DNA of 18,562 bases, from NCBI GenBank assembly GCA_014238195.1, contig JABABO010000090.1:1-18562 (forward strand), written 5' to 3'. Under the pieces are notes generated by a model. That model made no database searches and had not been told where the DNA came from. It worked only from the letters and a program-made list of their open reading frames with translations. A program made the position numbers and the translations under genes. The DNA comes from Kordiimonadaceae bacterium (GTDB lineage Bacteria > Pseudomonadota > Alphaproteobacteria > Sphingomonadales > Kordiimonadaceae). Shown one piece after another: positions 1 to 5,705 of this stretch; position 1 is the stretch's first letter; each line of letters opens with the position of its first letter.

Positions 1-105
1 GATGCGATCCTTTGGATATTTGCATTTTTCTTCATCGAACTAAACTTGCTAAAATGGAACGAAGAAGACCAAGATAAAAATAACCCGCGTGAGCAACCAG
101 CATGA
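1..105 (+). CDS. C-terminal end of an unidentified membrane protein (5' truncated)
   Basis: Reading frame 1 is open from the first base to a TGA at 103-105, giving 34 residues. The first half is strongly hydrophobic (Leu-Trp-Ile-Phe-Ala-Phe-Phe-Phe-Ile) and is followed by a charged, hydrophilic tail (Trp-Asn-Glu-Glu-Asp-Gln-Asp-Lys). This is how a polytopic inner-membrane protein would end, with a last membrane helix and a short cytoplasmic tail. Its stop overlaps the ATG of the next gene in an ATGA arrangement, which suggests one transcript and translational coupling. Given the polyamine genes that follow, a putrescine or amino acid permease is a reasonable guess, but the fragment is too short to name a family. 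Confidence 0.6.
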   Translation, partial: DAILWIFAFFFIELNLLKWNEEDQDKNNPREQPA

Positions 106-857
106 CAAAAAATAAGCCCCTTACTGTCGCTGTAGTGTGTGATACATATCAAAAACCACCGCATTTGTACCATTCGGCAGGGGATAAATACTTGCGTGCG
201 GTGCATGACATCGTAGGTGCCTTGCCGCTTATGGTCCCCTCGTTTGTGGATAACCCCTTAGCACCCGAAGACATTCTGGATTTTTTCGATGGTTTCTTAA
301 TGACTGGGGGATACAGTAATATTGCCCGTGAACGTTATGGTCTGCCGACAGCCCCTGCAAGTGAAAACCAAGACCCTGCCCGTGACAATAATAGTATACC
401 GCTGATCAAAGCCATTATAGATTCTGGTAAGCCGTTGCTGTGCATATGTCGGGGGCATCAAGAATTAAATGTTGCCATGGGCGGCACACTGCATCCCCGC
501 ATTCATGAAGTAGATGGCCATTTTGACCATCGTGCAAATGATGACGACCCCGTGGAAACCCAATACGGCCCTGCCCATAGCGTAACACTGGCCAGTGATG
601 GACTATTACACCAAATCATGGAAGAAGATGAATTTATGGTCAATACGATCCACGAACAGGCCGTTAATCATATTGGCGAAGGCCTAAAGGTTGAAGCCGT
701 TGCCGATGATGGAACGATAGAAGCACTGTCTGTGCCTAAAAGCCTAGGCTTTGCACTTTCTGTACAATGGCATCCAGAATGGAAGGCGGCAGAAAACCCG
801 CAATCTGTTAAGTTGTTCCACGCGTTTCGTAATGCTATAGTTGCAGACAGAAAATAA
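102..857 (+). CDS. puuD: Gamma-glutamyl-gamma-aminobutyrate hydrolase, PuuD type (class I glutamine amidotransferase-like, peptidase C26)
   Basis: The 251-residue protein is a class I glutamine amidotransferase-like hydrolase of the PuuD family, which splits gamma-glutamyl-GABA into glutamate and GABA in the cytoplasm. The nucleophile is Cys116 in the elbow CICRGHQELN, and the His-Glu partners are His224 and Glu226 in QWHPEW, so the Cys-His-Glu triad is complete. FLMTGGYSNI near residue 65 matches the family's glycine-rich loop. Length is normal for PuuD (about 250). The ATG overlaps the stop of the upstream membrane protein. A PuuA-type ligase follows after 71 bases, which supports the polyamine role over other C26 hydrolases. 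The exact gamma-glutamyl substrate cannot be read from the sequence. Confidence 0.88.
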   Translation: MTKNKPLTVAVVCDTYQKPPHLYHSAGDKYLRAVHDIVGALPLMVPSFVDNPLAPEDILDFFDGFLMTGGYSNIARERYGLPTAPASENQDPARDNNSIPLIKAIIDSGKPLLCICRGHQELNVAMGGTLHPRIHEVDGHFDHRANDDDPVETQYGPAHSVTLASDGLLHQIMEEDEFMVNTIHEQAVNHIGEGLKVEAVADDGTIEALSVPKSLGFALSVQWHPEWKAAENPQSVKLFHAFRNAIVADRK

Positions 858-928
858 ACAAATGTACCGAGTAAGAAAAACACAAATCAGAGGACAACAT
901 ACCAGCAATGGGCGTTGAAAGGTGTTTT

Positions 929-2290
929 ATGACAGATGCAAAAAGCATCGCGGAAATTGACCAATGGTTAATAGACAATAATATAGATGATATCGAATGT
1001 ATGATAGCCGATATAGCAGGTATTGCGCGTGGCAAGTCTATGCCACGAAAGAAATTCATTGAAGACCTGCAAACATCCAGCCTGCGGATGCCTGAAACGA
1101 TTTTCGGCATGACCGTTAATGGGGACTTTGCCCTGAATGATGACCTGAGTGAAACCGAACAGGATGTCATATTAGTCCCAGCCCTAGAGACCATGTGCAT
1201 GACACCGTGGCAGAGCGAACCAACAGCATCGGTGATTTGCGATTGTGTATATGAAAATGGTACGTCAGTTGGTTTTTCACCGCGGACAGTTTTGCAGAAT
1301 GTACTAGATTTATATAAAGCAGAAGGCTGGCAGCCGATCGTTGCCCCTGAATTTGAATTTCATTTAATGGCAAAGGCCGAAGATATTGACTTTAACCCCC
1401 GTCCACCAATGGGCTTGTCAGGGCGGCGAGATGTAGGTTCAAGTCCCTACAGCATCGACAGTCTTGACGAATTCGCCCCCTATTTTGATGATATTTATGA
1501 TGCTTGCGAGGCGCAAAACATCGATGTGGACACCTTAATCCATGAAGCGGGGCAAGGGCAGTATGAGTTTAACGTCATCCATGGGCCAGCGATGAATGTC
1601 GCTGATCAATCTTTCAAGTTTAAGCGCTTGATCCGGCAAATTGCCATCCATCACGATATGTTCGCAAGCTTTATGGCAAGCCCCTACCCTGAAACATTTG
1701 GCAGTGCTATGCATATTCATCAATCTGTCGTCGATATTGAATCTGGTCAAAACATCTTTGCGGATGCCCAGGGCGAAGACACTGAATTATTTCTATCCCA
1801 CATTGCGGGCATTCAGAAATATCTGCCTAAAACGATGCCGCTGATTGCGCCGTTTGTGAACAGCTATCGCCGCTTTGGTTCAGGTTGGTCCTGTCCCACA
1901 AATACCCATTGGGGCCGTGAAAACCGATCAGTGGGTTTACGTGTTCCTGCAAGCGGCCCAGAAGGACGGCGCATCGAAAACCGTATTGCGGGATCCGATG
2001 TTAATCCTTATCTGGCAATCGCCGCCAGCCTCGCCTGTGGTTACTTAGGCATGAAGGAAGAACTGCGCCCTTCCAAAGAATTTAAGGGATCAGCATACGA
2101 AGCCAGTGACCGCGCCCTGCCCCGTCATTTCTTGGACGGACTAAAGGCTATGGGTGCTTGTGAACCGCTGCGTGAAATTCTTGGTGATGCCTTTGTGGGC
2201 ATCTATCTGGAAGCCAAAGAACTAGAATATGATAGCTACTCATCGGTCTTAAGCCCGTGGGAAACCAAATATTTAATGCTGAACGTATAG
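929..2290 (+). CDS. puuA: Gamma-glutamylputrescine synthetase (glutamine synthetase family, PuuA type)
   Basis: The 453-residue protein belongs to the glutamine synthetase superfamily, branch PuuA, which uses ATP to join glutamate to the amine of putrescine. The N-terminal beta-grasp reads IECMIADIAGIARGKSMP, the form typical of PuuA and not of GlnA. Catalytic-domain signatures are in order: PEFEF (Glu141, Glu143), QYEFN (Glu213), HIHQS (His262, His264), NSYRRF, THWGRENRS and RIENRIAG. An in-frame ATG lies upstream at 908, but GAAAGG at 917-922 sits six bases before the ATG at 929, and the resulting N-terminus fits the family better. The aminotransferase starts 8 bases after the stop, so this is one operon. 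The true amine could be another mono- or diamine. Confidence 0.87.
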   Translation: MTDAKSIAEIDQWLIDNNIDDIECMIADIAGIARGKSMPRKKFIEDLQTSSLRMPETIFGMTVNGDFALNDDLSETEQDVILVPALETMCMTPWQSEPTASVICDCVYENGTSVGFSPRTVLQNVLDLYKAEGWQPIVAPEFEFHLMAKAEDIDFNPRPPMGLSGRRDVGSSPYSIDSLDEFAPYFDDIYDACEAQNIDVDTLIHEAGQGQYEFNVIHGPAMNVADQSFKFKRLIRQIAIHHDMFASFMASPYPETFGSAMHIHQSVVDIESGQNIFADAQGEDTELFLSHIAGIQKYLPKTMPLIAPFVNSYRRFGSGWSCPTNTHWGRENRSVGLRVPASGPEGRRIENRIAGSDVNPYLAIAASLACGYLGMKEELRPSKEFKGSAYEASDRALPRHFLDGLKAMGACEPLREILGDAFVGIYLEAKELEYDSYSSVLSPWETKYLMLNV

Positions 2291-2298
2291 GAGTGCTT

Positions 2299-3678
2299 AT
2301 GACTGATCGTTTATCAAATCGCACCATTGCACTGCAACAGCAAGATGCGAAATATCACCTTCATCCATTTATGGAACACCCAAATATTGCCCGCGTAGGC
2401 GCCCGTATGATCGAACGCGCAGAAGGGGCTTATATTTTTGACACAGAAGGCAATCGTGTCCTAGATGGCATGGCTGGTTTGTGGACCAATCAAATCGGTA
2501 TGGGCCGCCCAGAAATGGTTGAAACTGTTGCCACAACGATGCGCGAACTCGCCTACTACAATACATTTTTTTACACGAGCCACCCTTATGTGTCTGAGCT
2601 TGCCGAAAAAATTATCGAGAAAACCCCAGGGGATATTAAGAAAATACATTTTGCGTGTTCAGGGTCAGAAGCTGTTGATACAGCCTATAAGCTGGTCAAA
2701 TATTATTGGAACCTAAAAGATCAGCCACAACGTAAACAATTTATCAGCCGCGAAAATGCCTATCATGGATCAACGACGGTTGCAGCGTCGCTTTGCGGGT
2801 TAACAGGCATGCATCCACAATTTGATTTACCTATTGAGGGTATTCATCATGTTGGCCCTGCCCCACATTATTATAATAATGGCGGCGATATGAGCAAAGA
2901 AGAATTTTGCGATATGTGCGTACAAGCTGTCGAGGATAAAATCTTAGAAATTGGACCAAAAAATGTCGCCGCCTTCATTGGGGAACCTGTCATGGGTGCT
3001 GGCGGTATGATCCCACCACCAGATGGTTACTGGCCGAAAATTGAAGCCATCTGTCGCCGGTACGGCATTCTGCTTTGGTGCGATGAAGTTATCACTGGAT
3101 GGGGCCGTACAGGGGATTGGTTCGGGGCCAGCCATTTTGGCGTTGAACCTGATATTATAACAATGGCAAAGGGGCTAACCAGCGGCTATCAGCCTTTATC
3201 GGCAGTCGCATTAGGGGGCGATCTCGCAGACACTATTGCAACTTCCGAAGATGAAATGGTGCATGGCTTCACCTATAGCGGCCATCCAGTTGCCTGCGCT
3301 GCTGCGCTTAAAAATATTGAGATACTAGAGCGAGAAGGCCTAGTGGGCACCCCCCAGCAAGACAAGAAAATCGTTAAATTTAATGAGGCACTGCGCACAC
3401 TATCAGACCATCCTTTGGTCGGCGAGACGCGGTCTATTGGCCTGCTTGGAGCGATTGAGATTGTTAAAAACAAACAAACACGGGAACGGTACAGTGATGC
3501 AACTAATATTGGCTTCAAGTGCCGTGAGCATAGTTTCAACAATGGCCTGGTGATGCGCAATGTCGGCAATACAATGATTTTGTGTCCACCTCTGATTATT
3601 ACTGACGACCAAATTACTGAACTGATCACAATCGCACGGCTGGCCCTTGATAGAACACTGCAAGACGTTACGGGTTAA
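2299..3678 (+). CDS. spuC: Class III aminotransferase, putrescine/omega-amino acid:pyruvate type (SpuC-like)
   Basis: This 459-residue PLP enzyme of aminotransferase class III resembles SpuC, which transfers an amino group from putrescine or a related amine to pyruvate. The PLP lysine is Lys291 in MAKGLTSGYQPLSAV. Asp262 of LWCDEVITGWGRTG would hold the cofactor's ring nitrogen, CSGSEA near residue 120 binds its phosphate, and YHGST (Tyr155-His156) stacks on the ring. An ATG at 2257 is in frame, but it lies inside the preceding gene; TAGGAG at 2288-2293 places the start at 2299. With PuuA and PuuD upstream, the substrate may be gamma-glutamylputrescine or free putrescine. Other omega-transaminases (beta-alanine, taurine) share these motifs, so specificity is inferred from context. 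Confidence 0.85.
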   Translation: MTDRLSNRTIALQQQDAKYHLHPFMEHPNIARVGARMIERAEGAYIFDTEGNRVLDGMAGLWTNQIGMGRPEMVETVATTMRELAYYNTFFYTSHPYVSELAEKIIEKTPGDIKKIHFACSGSEAVDTAYKLVKYYWNLKDQPQRKQFISRENAYHGSTTVAASLCGLTGMHPQFDLPIEGIHHVGPAPHYYNNGGDMSKEEFCDMCVQAVEDKILEIGPKNVAAFIGEPVMGAGGMIPPPDGYWPKIEAICRRYGILLWCDEVITGWGRTGDWFGASHFGVEPDIITMAKGLTSGYQPLSAVALGGDLADTIATSEDEMVHGFTYSGHPVACAAALKNIEILEREGLVGTPQQDKKIVKFNEALRTLSDHPLVGETRSIGLLGAIEIVKNKQTRERYSDATNIGFKCREHSFNNGLVMRNVGNTMILCPPLIITDDQITELITIARLALDRTLQDVTG

Positions 3679-3711
3679 TTGTTTGCAACGACCGCCAAGG
3701 GGAAAAAGCCT

Positions 3712-5124
3712 ATGTTTGACGCTACAGATTTAGTCAATTCAGGAGCATTAGATGCAGCACAAAGCCTTGGCGGATTAATATTTTTACCCACACTTTTGGT
3801 TTTGATCATCGCCATTTGGCTAAAACGTCCCATTGAAGCGCTCGCATTGGGTGCGATATTTGGTACGGTTCTTTTGCATGGCAGTGACAGTTTCAGCGCT
3901 TTCACTGAAATGACACTACGAACTGCCACAAATGATGACTTGGTGTGGATTATTCTGGTCTGTGGTTTTATGGGGTCCCTGATTGCCTTGTTTGTTCGAA
4001 CAGGGGCCATGCGGGCTTTTATGATGGTCATGATCGCACGGATTACGACCCGCACATCGGCCTTGCTAACAACGTGGCTTTTAGGCATAGCGCTGTTTGT
4101 TGATGATTATTTTAACTGCATGACCTTGGGTGCAGCCATGCGCGATGTAACTGATAAATTCAAAGTCTCGCGCGAGATGCTCGCCTATATCATTGATAGC
4201 ACAGCCGCGCCCATCAGTGTGATTATCCCCATATCAACTTGGGGGGTCTTTTTCGCAAGTTTGCTGGTTAGCAATGGCCTTGCAGGCGAAGGAGAAGGTT
4301 TTAGCGTTTACGTGCAAGCTATCCCCTTTATGCTTTACCCAATTATTGCTGTACTTTTAATTCCGTTGGTGATCAAGGGTATTGTTCCAGCGATTGGCCC
4401 CATGAAAACTGCTGAACAGCGGGCGGTAAGCCTTGGGCAAATGATCCCACCAGACGCTAAACACCTGGTAGGTAATCATGATGAAATTTATCCAAAACCA
4501 GGGATCACATCCCACGCCGCGCTCTTTATTGTTCCAAACGTGCTCCTTGTCGCCTTTACCTTTTACTTTGATCTTGATTTTTTAAAAAGTATCTACATGA
4601 CCCTTGCATTGACCGTGATCGCAACATTGATCGTGCGGCACCTTAGTGTAGACGAAACCTTTGATGCGGTTATTGATGGTTTTAAATCTATGTTGCAGCC
4701 GATAGCGATTATCTTCGCGGCTTACCTTTTAAAAGATATCAATGATCAACTCGGACTTACCCAAGTGATCCTGACGTTAACACAAAACATCATCTCACGC
4801 GAAACACTGCCAGCTATCGTCTTTGCAACTATGGGCCTGATTGCATTCGCTACGGGGTCTAGCTGGGGGGTTTTTGTCATCGCCTTACCAATGATTGCTC
4901 AGTTAACCAGCGGTTTGGATGCAAATCTATCACTCGTGATTGGCGCAACACTTTCTGCCAGCACACTTGGAAGTCATAGCTGTTTATATTCAGATGCAAC
5001 AGTGCTCGCTGCTAATTCTGCAGGCTGCACACCCCTACAACATGCTTTCACACAGATACCCTATGCGATGATCGCTGCTGCAATTTCATTGGTACTATTT
5101 TTACTACTTGGTTATCTAACTTAG
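3712..5124 (+). CDS. NhaC-family Na+/H+ antiporter-like membrane transporter
   Basis: A polytopic inner-membrane protein of 470 residues, hydrophobic along most of its length, with the features of the NhaC antiporter family (COG1757). Family-like stretches include LFVDDYFNCMTLGAAMRD near residue 130 with paired Asp131-Asp132 in a membrane helix, STAAPISVIIPISTWG, and the C-terminal GSSWGVFVIALPM and LGSHSCLYSDATVLA. A TTG at 3679 is in frame, but AAGGGGA at 3697-3703 and an ATG at 3712 give the better start. It lies 33 bases after the aminotransferase, as last gene of the operon. NhaC relatives in amine operons may exchange substrate rather than Na+, for example in the MleN or ArcD-like direction; this is not decidable from sequence. 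Confidence 0.82.
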   Translation: MFDATDLVNSGALDAAQSLGGLIFLPTLLVLIIAIWLKRPIEALALGAIFGTVLLHGSDSFSAFTEMTLRTATNDDLVWIILVCGFMGSLIALFVRTGAMRAFMMVMIARITTRTSALLTTWLLGIALFVDDYFNCMTLGAAMRDVTDKFKVSREMLAYIIDSTAAPISVIIPISTWGVFFASLLVSNGLAGEGEGFSVYVQAIPFMLYPIIAVLLIPLVIKGIVPAIGPMKTAEQRAVSLGQMIPPDAKHLVGNHDEIYPKPGITSHAALFIVPNVLLVAFTFYFDLDFLKSIYMTLALTVIATLIVRHLSVDETFDAVIDGFKSMLQPIAIIFAAYLLKDINDQLGLTQVILTLTQNIISRETLPAIVFATMGLIAFATGSSWGVFVIALPMIAQLTSGLDANLSLVIGATLSASTLGSHSCLYSDATVLAANSAGCTPLQHAFTQIPYAMIAAAISLVLFLLLGYLT

Positions 5125-5607
5125 CCTCAATTCCGAATATGATTATTTGGCTATATTTGTAAATATTGTTTCATCTTTATGAGCTTACTTGTAAATTTCC
5201 ATTGTCAACACCCTTTTTAGCCATTAAGGTGTCTACGACAGTTTTGGGTTTGTCGTTATGTCAAGAACGGCGAACCAGACTTTGAAAGCCCCACAGACTT
5301 TAAAAATCACTGTGGACGCTTGAAGCACAATTATTGGAAACCCCGCACCCATATGTGACGGCCAATAGCTTGAAGCCTGCTTGTAAAAGTCGTAAAAAGG
5401 ACATGAGAAGCGATGGCCATTTGGCTTTGCTATTTGAGGGAAATAAGCTTTGCGCTAGCAAATATCTTTGCTTACGTAGACTGTTCGCTTGCGCGCTTAT
5501 TATATGCAAACCACTCAATTAATTTTGCTTGTCGTAATGCTTTCCTGCATAAGCAAGCTGCTTCTTCTATCCTCTTTCTTGTCAATTACGGACGGCTCAG
5601 ACAAACT

Positions 5608-5637
5608 TTAAGCCGTTCTATTTTTAACAATTATACT
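5608..5637 (+). promoter_or_regulatory. Weak candidate promoter of rne
   Basis: TATACT at 5632-5637 matches five of six bases of the sigma70 -10 consensus. The best -35, TTAAGC at 5608-5613 with 18-base spacing, matches only three of six. If real, transcription would begin near 5643, at the base of the hairpin at 5641-5686. A promoter further upstream in the 581-base gap is equally possible. Confidence 0.25.
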
Positions 5638-5640
5638 GCA

Positions 5641-5686
5641 AACGCCAGCGCCCCCCTTGTTATCATGGGCGAGCAAGCGCGGCGTT
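5641..5686 (+). promoter_or_regulatory. Stem-loop directly upstream of the rne ribosome binding site
   Basis: AACGCC-A-GCGC at 5641-5651 pairs with GCGC-GGCGTT at 5677-5686, giving ten pairs with one bulged A. CTTG (5656-5659) can pair with CAAG (5674-5677) inside, sharing one base with the outer stem. The rne Shine-Dalgarno GGAG (5693-5696) begins seven bases after the stem, nine bases before the ATG. The position suits control of rne translation or an RNase E docking structure; that function is inferred. Confidence 0.45.
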
Positions 5687-5705
5687 TTGCTTGGAGTGAA
5701 ATTTT

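Larger units (their letters stand above)
5125..5705. other. Long non-coding region upstream of rne, probable rne leader
   Basis: No convincing gene lies in these 581 bases. Short frames of 60-120 codons on both strands lack recognisable sequence or good ribosome sites. The stretch has several inverted repeats: ACGACA / TGTCGT at 5235-5256; AAGC-CCACAG / CTGTGG-GCTT at 5286-5321 (interrupted 10-bp stem, 13-base loop); and a stem at 5641-5686 just before the rne start. The decamer CAGACTTT(G/A)A occurs twice at about 5277-5303. No strong T-run terminator follows the NhaC gene. A long structured 5' leader is known for E. coli rne, where RNase E controls its own mRNA; a similar role here is inference. 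Confidence 0.5.

Noticed and set aside
3273..4088. Minus-strand frames of 86-137 codons opposite the aminotransferase and antiporter genes
   Set aside because: They lie wholly opposite well-supported genes and show no recognisable motif.
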